64,000 bases of DNA from Pyrrhosoma nymphula (GCA_963573305.1 OY754327.1:178382386-178446385); one strand, 5' to 3'. Positions 21,601 to 35,225 are shown, counted from the first letter of the stretch. Program-made: numbers and translations. The notes: generated from the letters alone by a model not told the origin.

Positions 21601-24590
21601 ACGCACGAGCCACGCTCATTCGAGTTGAAACGCGAGATATCACATCGATCGCCCCCACTCCACCCCTCTCAAGAGTGCACCAGACGCACCGCCGAGGGAG
21701 GATTGCGACATGGCACTAGGAGCTGCCAGGATTGCATTCAGTCCACACTCATTTCCCACTCGTGAAGTAAATTGTGGAGCTCGTGGAGCGCACCGTCCTC
21801 TGCTCAAGTTAACGAGCACCAAGACTTCAGCCGAATAATTTATATCCAATATCATTCCTCTGTTATTCTTCCTCCTACATCAAGCGGATTACCCAGCACA
21901 TTGCAATCTAGAGTGCTTAACTGATTTTTCCACACCAATGGTACCTCCCTTAGCCCTCCTGATGATGAGTTTCTGTTGATTAACATTACCACAGGTTCCC
22001 AACTTAACATTGCTCAATACAAAACCTATTTTTTACTTGCATTTAGTGTTGAGCAGCCATTTTTCATGATCTCAAAGCATAGATAATTGTTTCTATTGGT
22101 CAACCTTCTTGCCTGATTGAACTTCTAAGCCACTTCCTTATTTCCCAAAAACAATTTCAGGTAGAATTCCTGAGGCGTATGTTTTAAAGCTAATTCATTC
22201 ATTCTCCAAGAATTTTAACCAATGAGATTGGTTGCCAACAGGTGATCAATTAGCTCGGATAGAGATAGTTACTTTCTCGTCAAAATTACACTGCAATCCA
22301 TTATATAAAAACTTACTTAGAGCAAAAAAATTATCCGACTGTACGCTGTTTCTGATAGAACATTCTTGGATTCCCGATGATTAAAGAGTTCGCTAAGGAG
22401 CCTAAAATTACACCTACATTGGCCATTGGAATGGCCATGAAACTAAATTTGGTCCGACACTAAAAACGAAGCAGACGGGTATATTTACACGTTCTACAAG
22501 CGAACACAAATGCGTATGCCCCTTCCTCCAGACCCATGTCGTTTCCCTAGCTCATATCTCCCCCATTATCTGCCACTGCTTCCCACACCCCAATTTCACC
22601 GAGTCTCCCACGCGCGGTGCCTCCCCTTCCGGGCTAGACAATCTGAAATAAATTGTCCCCTCATACATGTGAGTTACAAAAATATCTCGGAGATTCGCAC
22701 CCACATTGAGACGATGTGATAACACGAATAGAAGCTGTTATAGGCCAGGAAAATCATGCCAACAACTTGATCACCGAAACACAATGAAAGGGAGGGAGCA
22801 AAGGGAGGGGCAGTGACATACTGGGAAAATGCTATATCAGGAACCTGTAAATCTCGCATCAATGAAGCAGAACTACGCGCGTCGAGTGAAAAGCCATTTT
22901 ATTGACAGTGGAATGGTCCCATGACCCCTTGGAATCCCTCTCAGGGTCTTAATGTCAGTAACGTACCTAATTTTTTTATCTACCATCAAACGGTTATGGT
23001 TATTTTGAGAACACCGCTAGTATGTTCCAATAGCTTCAATAAATGATATCTAATACCACGTAATCAAATACAAAGTAATACCCATGAATATAGATACTGG
23101 ATGGAAACCCGGCATCTTGTCCCGTATAAATTTCGCTAAGATATCGCTAATTTCGCTTTCCCGTGTAAATGTCCGTGATATTTTCGTAAATTTCCCCCGT
23201 AAGAGTTGTTGTCGGTAAATTCCGCATCCTATAGAAGTTCCATTTTCTAATTGTGGGTAGTTGGTAGGTAGCGTTAGCGTCACTAAGAATGTACAAGGTC
23301 TATATACTCCAGGTGATGACAAGCACTTTACTAATGTAATCCTCCATCTTGAATCCAGATCGTAGCGGGAATTCAAATTTTCCATGTAAATGAATGTCTG
23401 ACATATGTAAAAAGAACCACGGATATCCCACTTAATACGTAAGATGAAGCAATGAAATTTGCGAGGACAATAGGCAATGACATGCTACTTGGGAATATGT
23501 TTAGACAACCGTGCTGAAGTCTTCCGTTTGACTCCAGAAAAATTGTGAAATTACTTCAGACTCCGATTCTTATTAGGTAACACGGCAAACATAGGCATAA
23601 AGAATATCGGTTTACACTTGCCCATCTGGCAGTTCTATACCCATACCTTTCTTCTTGCTGGATCAGTAGGAAAATAGGTAGGTAATTTGAAATTGCAATT
23701 TTTGCAAAGGAAAAAACCCTGACCATAATGGAATTCATTGATTTCTACAGCGGTTTTTTATAAAAATAAATTTATGAATTTAAGGCTTTTTTAATGAATA
23801 AACGTTATTAGTTCCAGACATCGGCATTTTATCCAGTCTTAATTTAATCAGTATTTACTTCCTGAAGAGATACTCATTCATTTACCCGATTAATCATTAA
23901 TATAACCCTTACTACTCGCTATGAGGCCAGTTTAAACCGCCGCCAATAGTTCTATCAATGCCCGTTCGTTTACAGAGCTGCCATCGCCTCAGTCGCGGTA
24001 GCCTAGCCTGCGGAATTTTCGACAACAGATCCGGGCCATTGATTCCCATCCAGTATTCTATATTTATCGTAATACCTATGCCCCAAGCTGCCCAGTTCAC
24101 GTATGTGCCAATGCATTCTGGCTTCGTCCCACTTGCTAACACAAAAACAAAAAAGAACCTTATCTAACAAGGCTTCTGACACGTAGCTGCAGTAGTAAGA
24201 AAGCATCCTGATAGTTGCAAAGGTGGAATGCCCTAACCCGCAAAAATTGGCTACGAATTATTTAGCTCACATTGGAATACGCAACCAGAGTGGCAACGGC
24301 GGAGTTACTCGTTTGTGTGTATCCTAACCTTCGGTGACCGCGCGCCAACGTCAAGAGTTCACTCGATATGATAAATTGTTTTTTTCTTTCCACTTTTCAA
24401 TTTCTAAAAGCTACTTAATCCTGGAGAGCCGTAAGTCACGCGTAATCGAGATCGAAGTACGTCTCCTGCCAGGCACGAGCTAATTAGGAACGAAGGACCT
24501 CTCAGTTCAGGGAAAACGACCTCTTTCGTTGAAACGGAGGAGGAGGAGCGGGGGATGTCAAGGGGGAGCTTGAGGCGACTATAAGCATTA
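21601..24590. other. Non-coding stretch, nothing recognised
   Basis: The sequence is AT-rich with short unsupported open frames only. A short palindromic ATTGGCCATTGGAATGGCCAT occurs near 22418. No RNA gene or transposon ends found. Confidence 0.45.
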
Positions 24591-24600
24591 GGAGGGATTC

Positions 24601-24640
24601 GGGGGGGGGGGGGGCGGGGGGGGGGGGGCGGGGGGGGGGG
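24601..24640 (+). repeat. Extreme G-run block, potential G-quadruplex
   Basis: Runs of 14, 13 and 11 consecutive G are separated by single C bases, so 38 of 40 bases are G. The flanks (24530-24665) are GGA- and GGGG-rich. It could form stacked G-quadruplexes. Homopolymer lengths this long are also prone to sequencing error. Confidence 0.85.
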
Positions 24641-24665
24641 AAGGCCGCGGGGAGGGGGGCTGAGG

Positions 24666-26190
24666 AAGGAGACGTTATGAATGCGAGTCAACATCAATTA
24701 TCCGGGACGGGGTCACGCGACCGACGAGCGCATTCGAGCGGAGACGCACGCGCTCGGATATTACCTTAATCGTCGCCATTATTTACACTGGCATATTCAA
24801 CAACGGTGGAAGAACCATGGCTTTGGCTCTTCGATTTACCCCGTCTTTATAAAACTCGCATTTTCCCAAACAGTGGGACTTTTGTTTTCATAATTCATTC
24901 TGAAATAATGCTGCGACAAAGTAATTATAACACTGCGTTGGTCTCACGCCACGTTTTCGTAAGCCCTCCCATCAATTATTCTTTTTATCCTGCAGCTTAT
25001 GACACAAGAAATAACTGGCGCTAAAATAAGTTTGGAAATTGAGTTAGTTTGCAACCAAAAACAGTTGGCATGCTTGTTGGCATATTTTAAGAAATTACAC
25101 CGCTATGTTATCCTCGGTACTCGGGGTAATTCAAGGTAAATGTGTAAACTTTGATTACCATCGATTGGATATGCATTTCACCTTGATTACGGCCGCGTCC
25201 AATACAAGGAAATTTCCAATTTTTGCTGAAACCTGCAGGACTTGAGATGGTGAAAGGTACAACTAGCACCGATGTCTTTATATTCCGATAGACCAAAAAA
25301 TTTCCATTCTCTATTTACGAAGAATACCATAATATTGTAACTGAAACAAGCAGACTTCTAGCTTTTTAAAGTGTAGGCGCATCACCAGCCGAATAAAAAT
25401 GCAACGCTCTCGGTAGAGGTCACAGATTACGAAATTAAGAATTAATGACGCGAGAATAGTTGCTATTCTTCACTGTGGCCTCGAAACTCTACGGCCAATA
25501 CAAGCATTGAGACTGTCACACACTAGTGACGTTAATGGCGTAAGTCGTAGACCCCCATAAAAGGGAAGCTTCGAGGAGTGCGCTCCCTCCCCCGCCGATT
25601 ACCCACAATGACAGGCATTGAAGTCACTCGTGGTCCCCGGAGAGAGAGAGAGAGGGAAGCTGCGCGCCTAATGGGATCAGCCAATTCCCTAATTCAGGCG
25701 TCGAAATCCATCCCGGATAGGCTGATCAAATCTGCGAGTTACAGTGGCCCCTTAGTCCTCCATGAGGAAAGAGGTGAACAGCATTGGCTCCGTCGCAAAC
25801 ATGGACACCGATTAAAGTTCGAAATGTTTTAGAAGACTTTGTTGACTGGGACTTAATCTTAAACAGGGCAGGGGAAGTTTAATGTGTAACATGTGGCTAT
25901 GTAGAAGGGGTAGGAAGTCATTGACGGTCCACAACTGGGTGAGGTGACGGGCGTATGAAGAATCCTTCACTATAGTTAAGGGTTAAGAACTCTCCATACA
26001 CCATGGTGTACTTTGCGAGCCTAATTGACAAAAAGGGAGGAATCAGGCGAGATGTTGTGGAATATGAACATAATAAGAACTAAGATATTGCAGTTTTCCA
26101 CAGATTTCCAGACACTAATTGAGTTCGCAAACCACTGCAATCATCCGTAACAGGACCGTTTCTCCTTCAGATCATCTGCTCACTCCCACA
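24666..26190. other. Non-coding stretch, nothing recognised
   Basis: No supported gene. A short (GA)n tract lies at about 25641-25655. Open frames here are under 90 codons and have no recognisable domain. Confidence 0.45.
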
Positions 26191-26199
26191 CGAGTGGGT

Positions 26200-26620
26200 A
26201 GTCGGCAGGAGGGAGGAGGGGGGGGGGGAGGGCAAGAGATGGCATCGCTCCTTTCCCGTGCATCATCTCCCGCGCCCGAAAACGCAGCCCGCTTACACCG
26301 CGGCGGCGAGAGTCGGCCGGGGGAGAAACCAATCCATCGGGGCCAGTGGGGAGGCGGGCGGACGGGCAGGTTGGGGGGAGCAGGATGGCCGAGAGGAGAA
26401 AAGAGTGATGGCTACTGCCCGCAAGCAGCGAAGAGATTGAGTGACGCGCGGGGAAGGGCGCACGGCCGGTCGCATGCATACTTTATAAGGGAGGGATGTG
26501 TGATGGCAGCTCTCCCTTTATCCCTATATAAGGGCGCGGTGCCGGGCGCAAACCCCCAAGGAGGGGAGGTCTGTTAGCGTGGATCGGACGCGGCCCAACA
26601 CGCCCCCCTCCCCAGCTTCC
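26200..26620 (+). promoter_or_regulatory. GC-rich island with TATA-box-like sites
   Basis: A CpG- and G-rich block leads into CTTTATAAGG (about 26481) and a consensus-like TATATAAG (26525-26532) in the palindromic context CCCTATATAAGGG. A TATA match in a CpG-rich island could mark a core promoter on either strand. I found no clear initiator, start-codon exon or downstream gene that would confirm it. Confidence 0.25.
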
Positions 26621-29600
26621 CCTTTATCAATTCCTGCAGAACACCACTGGTGGGCTAAGGGAAGTCTTTATCCGCCTTGACCGGGGCAACGGGATAGCCG
26701 TGTGATGGTCAGTACCGATTCAGGCCAGTGGGTTCACGCTTAATAAGAATCGACATAATTCCATACGAGGGGCCCTTCATATACCCCACGGTGATTAGCG
26801 CCGAAATCTCGCAGCAGAGTGAACAACGATGGCGACACATGCCGTAAGAGCAATGATTCATTACCTATGGTACATCATTTCTTCCTTGCGATAGATCAAC
26901 AGGGTAACTATTCGCACCATACATATAAAAAAGCTATCCTGATGGCATTTACGAGCATTGAGGGTCACTTAGATAATTGAGCGAGTCTCAAGGAATCAGC
27001 CGGTCTCCTGGGCTTGAATTCATGAGCTGTAACAGCCATTTCCAATAATAGTCAGTCTTAAATTAACCTGCACTTTGAAGAATTTAACAAAAAACATGGA
27101 ATCAGTTCCATTGCATAGTGTAGGAAAAATACAAAATAGAAGAACAAAAACAGGTCGGATTATAAGATGGATTATGCAAAATTGGCAACGCATGGATTGT
27201 TGGTACAAGGTAAGAGTATCAGAGGGGGTCCACCACCTTTTAAGAGGCTGTGAGCGGCGCGTTAAGAGGTCACGAAGCAGGCAGAGTTCCTACATTCCTT
27301 CATCAAAAATGCATTACCCTGGAATCTAGAGGCATCTTGAGCAAAACTCTCCCTCCAGAGCACCTTACGCCACGTTTTCTGTTACAAGCACCAGACCTAG
27401 CCATCAGCCCCGCTTCACATAATTAATGTATACAGCCTAATTGCTCTCGGGAGTTAGGAACAAAGTTTTCTAAGTAGTACTAAGCATTTCTATGACTAAA
27501 CTGCACAAAAGAAAACAAGTAAATAACTGCACAAAGGGCAGAAATTTCCCACGTAAATGACATTTCAACACACAAAAAGTTATTAATACAATATCCAGGA
27601 CATCTACTCATTCAGTGGGCGAGATACCAGTTTCGAGACAGTTTCTGGTTGGACTGCACACTGTTTTCTTGACTGCTTTTTTGTCTGCGCCTAGCGGCCG
27701 GGGGAACGTGCGAGGTTCTGATTTGTGCTGGGACGAGTGCTGCATGCCTGGTGTGGAATCACCCCGTGCCACACACCCTAGTGGTGGCTTGCACGTTACT
27801 TCGTAGATGTAGATACCTTCTCTCGACCCGCGAAGAAGCTGACAATCGGCGCAAAACGCTTTGCAATTTGATAATGGCAAATCCGTAATATTGTGAGGTC
27901 AAGTGAAGTCAAATAGGCAAAGAAATATTTTAATTTATTGCTTCAGTATCAACTTAAAAAAATACGTTGATCGCAAAGAGCTGGTATCGTTGCACTACTC
28001 ATTAAAAGGCCGAAATCTGATGAGCAATCGCAAGTCAAAATTAATTAAAGAAAAAAATCGGAACAATAACGAGATTCTGCTGGCAGACTTCTTACGCATT
28101 CACCCTACTGGGCTGAGCGTCAAAAAATCAGGACGACAAGGACTGACGCGGAGGCATGAAACACCGAGAAAGATTTCCCTAATTGCAACATTCGACCTTA
28201 GGCGAGGCGAGTCGTGCCTAATCGCTCATCACGACATAATGATCGCTCATTCGTTTACTCGACCAGCAAGCGCTTCTTCGATATACACTATCAGCATTCA
28301 GTTCAGAGACGGAAAGAGAATTCATGCGATTGGATCGAGGATGATAATTAGTCGCCTCATTATTCACATAGCATAGCAACGATTCCAATGCAACCATTCA
28401 TTGCATGTCGCACGGTCACTTAAAAAACGTCCGTGATGAGAAACGAGAGGAAACGCGAGTGTGAACACAAATACTTCACTGTTTATTTTATTCAAAGCTC
28501 AAGCGACGCAAAATGCCCGCCAATGGAGCAAAAGGAAGAAAGCCCCAGGTGCTGTTGACTTTGGAATCGGTCCAACAATGGCGAGCGCCCGAACCGGGCA
28601 CGAGCGCGGCGAAAATCGACGTTTTTCAACGAGTGCTGAAGAGTACGCTGCCTTCGGGTTCCCCATTCTTCCGCAGACACGGCGAGAGGCGCGCCGAAAC
28701 GTTATGGGAATAGTAAGCGCCTCTCTTGATTTTGTTTTTCGCCTTTTTTTTATCAAAGCCCGGCACACTTTTCATTTTCTTTCCAAGCCTTTTTCATTTC
28801 GCCCCTCGCCGATGAAAAGAGGAAGAAATATGGGGCGTGGAGAGCTCGAGGAGTGCAAATTAACGGCGACTCGAAAGAGTTTCAATGCGGCCCGTTCAGA
28901 GCGGGCAAATTGGTGCGGCCCCACTCCTCACGCTTCTCACTGCGTCTCTTCTCACCTCCCTCCAGCCTTACCCCCCGCTGAGTTGTATCCCTTCGCCCTA
29001 ATCCGCACCCACACCCAAGGGTCACCGAAGGGTGCGACAAGGTGAAAAGGTAACAAGAACGATAAGAGAGAGAAAACAATGACACACCTCGCGCCTTCCG
29101 ACAAAAAATGCATTATTAGTGGATTCAAAAACAACTGGTCAAGGACACACGATTGAAACTTCCAAAAAGCAAGCGAAAAGTAAATTAATTAGCTTCATCC
29201 AAGTCAGTTAGACCACCGCAAAATTGAGTGGCAGGATATGGTTGCCGCATGGGAATGCGAGCACATGACGAATTTTGCTATTCATCCTCAAAGCTGGCGT
29301 CTGTAATTTGCATGGACTCACTGAGATTTTATCGGCTACGATGACCCAATTTTAACTAATCAATATCTGGAGAAGGTGAAGAAAATTCATTCCATTGCCT
29401 GGAAATAAACCATCAATCATGATGTCTCTAAATTCCATAAAAAATACGTGCTGCTCAAATATCTGTCACTAAGAATGGTTGAAAGGGATCAATAAATTTT
29501 CAAACGATTAAATTAATATTTTTTTAAGTGGTTGAACTAATGTGAGAAGCTGCGTGAGATTAATTTGTATTAAAATACAGGTTTCATTTTAACATGACGA

Positions 29601-32600
29601 GTGATTCTCTTTTTTTATAAAACCGAGGGGGATACATGGTATTAGTTCCCTGTATGTTCGATCTGAAGTTTTATCCACTCGCGCTTCACTTCACGAGATC
29701 AAGAATTATGTCTGTGCCATAATGCTAAATGATTCGTGGCAGCCAAAGGCGGAATTCGATAGCCACCCGAATATTTGCGGCCAAAAATCCGCATTAACCG
29801 CCCCCAACCGCCTGATAAATTCCCCTTCATTAAATTATCCCAAAGTCTTTCACGATTTCTTGGGCGGGGTCTTTCGTGCGGGTCACAAGGCTTATTTTCG
29901 CAATGCGTAACCAGCCATCAGGCGACGAATAATCCGGGCAAAACATTTGCGATTCATAAAACGCTGCACTTACTAACTGCGCTTATTATCTACTTAACTA
30001 AATACCTCTCCTTCAGAGGATTTCGTTTCTGCACTGTATAACAAATAATCTTATGGGAAATACAGACATCTTAAAGCCAATCGAGGCAGTTTCACTAGTA
30101 AAACCTTAAATTTCTCTACGATATGAGATCTGGAGCAAAATAACTCACATGAGACTTGTTCGGATAATTCGCAATCATGTAATCGCTCTTAATTCCCCTG
30201 GCACAGAATTTAAATAGATAAGCTCGCAGATAGATAACCACTATCTAGTTAGTGCTTTTTAAATCTATTTCAGCAACCATCTTTGAGGAAGGCCTAAGGG
30301 TCAAGTGGACCGTATTATAAAATGGATTTGTGGCATTTTGCGATTGGCACCGAAGCAATGTCATGTGTGAACGCTATTGCCAAAATATCTTCGGCCATCA
30401 ACTGTGTCAATTGTGATACAATTTTGGCTGAAATACATCCCACTACATCCGCACTAAATGCCCCGTTTAAATTCTACTGAGTGAAATGGAGATAACAGAC
30501 TCTGTACTGGTATCGTCCAGTCATTCATCCTAGGTCCAAAGATGGCTTCTAAATAAAATCGGATAATTTTTTTTTGGCTTCGGAGTAACGGGTGCCACGT
30601 AGGAGGTGAAGGACCACTGACACTGAAGGAAGGTTGAATAACCGAAGACGGATACGTGGCCAAACTGAGGAGATAAATGCCCAAAGAAAAGAATATCCAA
30701 TCCAAGTTTCACGATCACGCACTCGAAGCGAATCGGCAGAGTCGCATAGCGCTGAGATCACGTCGGTATTTTGGCAGGGACTTTCGAAGAGGAGCATGTT
30801 GGGGATAAGGCCGTGTGAAGGAGTCAAAGGCTGTCGTCAAAAAAACAACAGTGAGGACTCATTTTAATTGGATATCACCTTCACCTCAAGCAAGAAATGA
30901 GGAAAAAGATGAAGATCTTCTTCAAGGCAACTAATGGAGACGATTACTTAGTTATAACTACTTTTTATCAAGACCACTGAGTTGTAACATGGCCTTCACA
31001 GTGACCCGAAACGGCTGGAGCGAAAATTAAGCAACTGATTATTGAAATCCTAGAAAACGCAGACCAAATATTGAAATGATCTTCATTTCCATCGGTCGAG
31101 TTTTTCTCGCAGATATTACCACTTAAACGAACGTGTACAGTAATGGAATCAAAAATAGAAAAGCGTCTAATGATGAAAAGCGGAGATGGCAACATTAGCG
31201 CAAATGATGAGACTTAGAGAGAGCAGTCAAGCGCATAAAAATGACCAAGTCTTCGCTAAGCCGCGTGCGCTGCGGACGCGGTCCGCACACCGTCCGCTGC
31301 GAGGGGTCGAGTTGTGTCACGCCGACACCAAAAGATGCGTGTACTCGAGTCATTGCAAGACAGTTCTACACTCACTTCAGAAACGTATACATTCGTTCCA
31401 TCTTCCCGATTTGTTTCCAGATTATTATTGCATTATCCTTATTGAGCACAACTTAACCTCCGCGACTCAAGGAATATGAAACATCCTAAGGATTAATTTA
31501 GATACAGGTAATTACCCAATAATGCACGATGGGCGCCTCAGCAAATTGAAGATAACTGTAAACATGAAAATAGTTCTATTTTTGCAGCACAAAATAAGTC
31601 CGTGGCCAAGTCCTATTTTTTTGCGATGTAGAGTAGTTGCTATGTCCTTTCAGGATTCAAGCTTCTCCTCACGCATCTTAAACCAAAATCTTAGAGCTGT
31701 ACATTTTTTCCTGGGAATAATTGAAACCAACTAATGATAAGGCGTAAATAGTTCTGGCTACAGTTATTTCAGAAGCCTTGCTCCGCTGATCGTCACCCAA
31801 CACTGGAGGCAAACTCTGGAAAATCTATTTTTTCACCAACGGAGAACGTGCAGTGTGTGCGAACCATTCGGTGACATTTCCCGAAATTAATACCGGAAGC
31901 CTCTCGTTAGATATGAATCAACGAAATGGTAACCAAAAAACATCACAAAGTTATTTCTAAATCTTGTCTGGGCCGGCAATCAAGCACTCATTGAAAACGG
32001 AAAATGCTCGCATCCGGCCCGCGTCGGTCCCTGCTTCGTCGCGAGTTGGCGAGACACGAAGCGGGCGGCCGAACAAAATGTGTTGAGTGAGTAAGAATCT
32101 GAAAGAAATTAGGACAAGGATAGAGAAAGAGAGAATCAGCGAACTCACTCCCATATATGAACCATCAAACGAGATGGAGGGAGAGAGGGGAACTCCTCTT
32201 ATTCTTCCTCTTCTTCCAGGAACCTCCTCCTCCTCCCCACTGAAGCGAATAGCCCGGGAGGGAGGGGACGGAGACGGGTGACGAAAATACAAAGACTGGG
32301 TTGGGGGCGAGAAAGGGAGGAGGAAAAGGGGGTGGGTAATGTGCCATTCGGAGGAAAGGCTGAGATTTAGAAGATTTGACCACTCGGAAATGCAAAAGAA
32401 ACTAGGAAGCTAAAAAAAATTAGTTTAACGATAGTACATTACAAGCATTTAATTGCGATTCAAAATGGCACGTTAAGCTTATACGGTTAAGGGCCGATTG
32501 CACCTAGTGACGGCATTATTTAGTCACGCTTAACACTGGGTAAGGCCGTGACCAGACATATTTTTAACCTACCCTAAATCACATAAGTTCCCAGAGGAAA

Positions 32601-32764
32601 AATATTTGTTTCCAAAGAATTAAATTTCCAAAGCCAAAATGAAAATTTTAAAAAGGTAAAAATATTTCTCCCGAAATTCTTTAAATTATCCATTTTCCTC
32701 CTACTTTCCCTTCTAATATGCTCCTTACAAATCGGTAGTGCCTCAAAAGGAAAGGAATATATCT
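26621..32764. other. Non-coding stretch with one possible SINE remnant
   Basis: No supported gene in about 6 kb. A 194-codon plus-strand frame at 28461-29045 lies in CpG-rich sequence and has no recognisable domain. A SINE-like tail is listed separately at 27650-27816. A purine-rich tract is present near 32165-32340. No tRNA or splice-consistent exon was recognised. Confidence 0.4.
27650..27816 (+). repeat. Possible SINE-like interspersed repeat
   Basis: The segment ending CACCCTAGTGGTGGCTTGCA...GTAGATGTAGATA resembles tails of insect interspersed repeats that end in (GTAGAT)n after a GTGGCTTGCAG-type motif. I base this on recalled similarity only. I cannot see a convincing internal Pol III promoter, and only one copy is in the window. 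Confidence 0.3.
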
Positions 32765-32896
32765 CGCGATTACCTAGTAATAAAAATGCTCATTTTGACC
32801 AATTATGATACTACATGAAAATAATCACGGCTTGCCAGATTTTTTATACATAATCATTATGGTCAAAATGAGAATTTTCAACAACAGGTAATCGCA
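32765..32896. repeat. Short palindromic element (MITE-like stem-loop)
   Basis: The left arm (GCGATTACCTAGTAAT... to CTCATTTTGACCA, ending at 32800) pairs with the right arm (TGGTCAAAATGAG to GGTAATCGCA, ending at 32896). The strongest matches are GCGATTACCT and CTCATTTTGACCA. The loop is AT-rich and the total is about 132 bases. No target duplication identified. Confidence 0.6.
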
Positions 32897-34640
32897 AATC
32901 CCAAAACCTTTTACGGGAAATGACAATGCAGCGTACTTAGCAGCGGCACCGCCCTCAAACCACAGTCCGTCCCCTTCCTGCGACCCACTTCGCGACGAGA
33001 GTCAGGCTTCACATTTTTAAACCACTACCTATTATCTAAATTTAAGAAGAGAGACTTTAATACCACATCTATAACCTTATTCTATAACCTTAAAAGAACA
33101 AAACTCCACGCCCAAATCAGCAACAACGATTGTCGTACAAGGGACTTCGTCGAGGGATACATTCCATTAGATGACGAAGCCCCTCTTCTCCCATGTTCTC
33201 TCATCTCAATTCCCCCATCCAACAGCCAACCACGGTAGATTTCGTCAAGAGGCTTCACATATAAGAGACGATGACGATCGAGACGGAGGAATGATTCATC
33301 CAATCGCACATTCATGAGAACGCAGACAACGCTGCGCTCGAAATAAACAGAGTATAAAGGAACCGTTATCAATGAGGAAGTTCGATGGGAATGAAAAGTA
33401 TTTATTGAGCATTATTCCGAGTATCCTCTCATTACACGGACTCATGTGACCATACAATGGACGGCTGAGACTGCTGCAAAGTATTTCAGACTCCAAATCA
33501 ACCCACAATATAAGATAAAGCATGAATACAACGTAAGTGGCGATTGGCGAAACGTGAGGTACGTCTAGTAATACTGACCATATGAAGTAGTCACCAATAT
33601 TAGCTAATGACATAGAGAAAGGTGTCGATGACATTAATTGACCACCAATAATCTCGCTTTCACTAAATCTCCATTTATTTATACCGCACAGCTGCGAATA
33701 CGGGTCACCATGAGAATTTCCCACACCGACGAAGGCAAGACAGCCCAACAGACGCGCCGGAGAGCACTAACACGAGGGCGATGATTGCGCGCCATTCTTT
33801 CAATGCTGGCCTCGTAGGCAATCGGTTTTAATGGCTACCTTCGCGGAGGAAATCGCCACGCGGCGCTGGCGCTCGCGGGACAATGAGATTCATCTTCACC
33901 ACGCGCTTGGATCCAATACCCCCCCCCCCATTCCTTTCCCCATATACGGACGATGTGACCCAATGACGACGAGGAAGTTCCTGAATCTCGGGACGAGTCT
34001 GGCGAAACGCATGTCTAGGAAACCGGGAGGAATTCTGTCGGGCGACGAGACTAAAAAATGTACATCTGTCCTACGAGCACATCTGTTTTTATCGAAGGAA
34101 AATAAGATGGGGAAAATAGACGGGCCAGTAAATGGCTCGGCAAATCGAATTTAAGTGAGATTATTCAGCAGTTTCTGACATTTGGTACTGTCTGGATGAT
34201 TTTGTCTCCTTTCGAGCGTCGCTGGTGGTTCATGAGCGCTAAGGATTCCGCGAAAGCCACTTTCGGTTCATCGCCATGTCTCACAAGTGACAGACATCTA
34301 GATATCACACAACCTTCACACCCGTGACGTTTCGAACTATAGACAGCAGGGTTGGCAGTAAGTTGTAAGGCGTTTCCAGCCGTAGCAGCTCCACCTGCTT
34401 CAATCAAAAGAAGTACACTGTGCAGGGTGAGTCGTCTCCCAATTAGACACGAAGTTTCGGTGTACCACAATGAAGATATTATAAGGGCAATTTTAACGAT
34501 CCCAGGCTTTAAGAATTTTTAATAAGAGCTTATATTCATAAGTTCATCACGAGCTAATTGTTGAACTAACTCAAGTGATCCTATAATTCCACAATAATCA
34601 GAAACCAGAGCGTCAGGGCAGATGCTTAAACACTGGGACC
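32897..34640. other. Non-coding stretch, nothing recognised
   Basis: A 150-codon minus-strand frame (33748-33296) with one hydrophobic stretch is the best open frame. It matches no family I know, and a frame of that length is expected by chance in a window this size. No other feature seen. Confidence 0.4.
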
Positions 34641-34649
34641 TATCTAAAA

Positions 34650-35225
34650 AAACAGGGACTTGGGGACACTGGAGCCCTCGCGGACGGATGAGGGATTTTG
34701 ACGAACCAAATGAGGGGCAAGTGACTCGAAAAGAAATAGGACAGTTGCAAGGGACGAATGGAGACTTTCAGGGAGAGGGAAGAGAGTGTGGGGTGGTTCG
34801 AATCTTCGCGGTTCTACGCAAGGGGAGGGAGAAAGAGGGTGGGGTAAAGCAGCGGGGGAGTGGAGAGATGAAACGCGTTGCCACATCTGGGGCCGCCTGC
34901 GAAGGGGGCAGTGGGGAGGGGGGCGCGAGGGGCCAGGAGGGTGGGGTGGGCATTTCTTTTTGCTCAAATGAAAGCGAGAGAGAGGCGAGAACGGAGCAGG
35001 AGATGAGGAAATGGACAGAGGCATACAAGACGGGAGAGAGAGGAAGATGGATAAAGATGGAACAAAAAGATAGGTGGGATGCAGGGGAGAGAGGAGAACG
35101 GAGGGTGGGGGGAAGGAGGGATTCCCAAACCATATGCATTGAGGAGACGTCGTTCGGTCGAGAGGGCGATTAGTCATAGGCACTAAGAGGTTGAAGGGAC
35201 AGGGGGAGGGGAGGGGTGTAAGGGA
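34650..35225. repeat. Purine-rich (GGGA/GAGA) low-complexity island
   Basis: Roughly 570 bases of strongly purine-skewed plus strand. Plus (183 codons) and minus (197 codons) frames are both open across the same bases, with Gly/Glu/Arg-rich and Pro/Ser/Leu-rich translations. This is the mark of skewed composition rather than coding sequence. Immediately to the right (35255-35300) the skew flips to a CT-rich tract. Confidence 0.7.

Noticed and set aside
21081..21606. Minus-strand 162/164-codon Pro/Ser-rich frames
   Set aside because: Several frames on both strands are open through one GA/G-rich island; no family resemblance.
33296..33748. 150-codon minus-strand frame with a hydrophobic stretch
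   Set aside because: About this length is expected by chance once or so in 64 kb at this base composition, and I recognise no family.
34786..34830. GGTTCGAATCT resembling a tRNA B box
   Set aside because: No matching A box or acceptor/anticodon stems in the surrounding purine-rich sequence.
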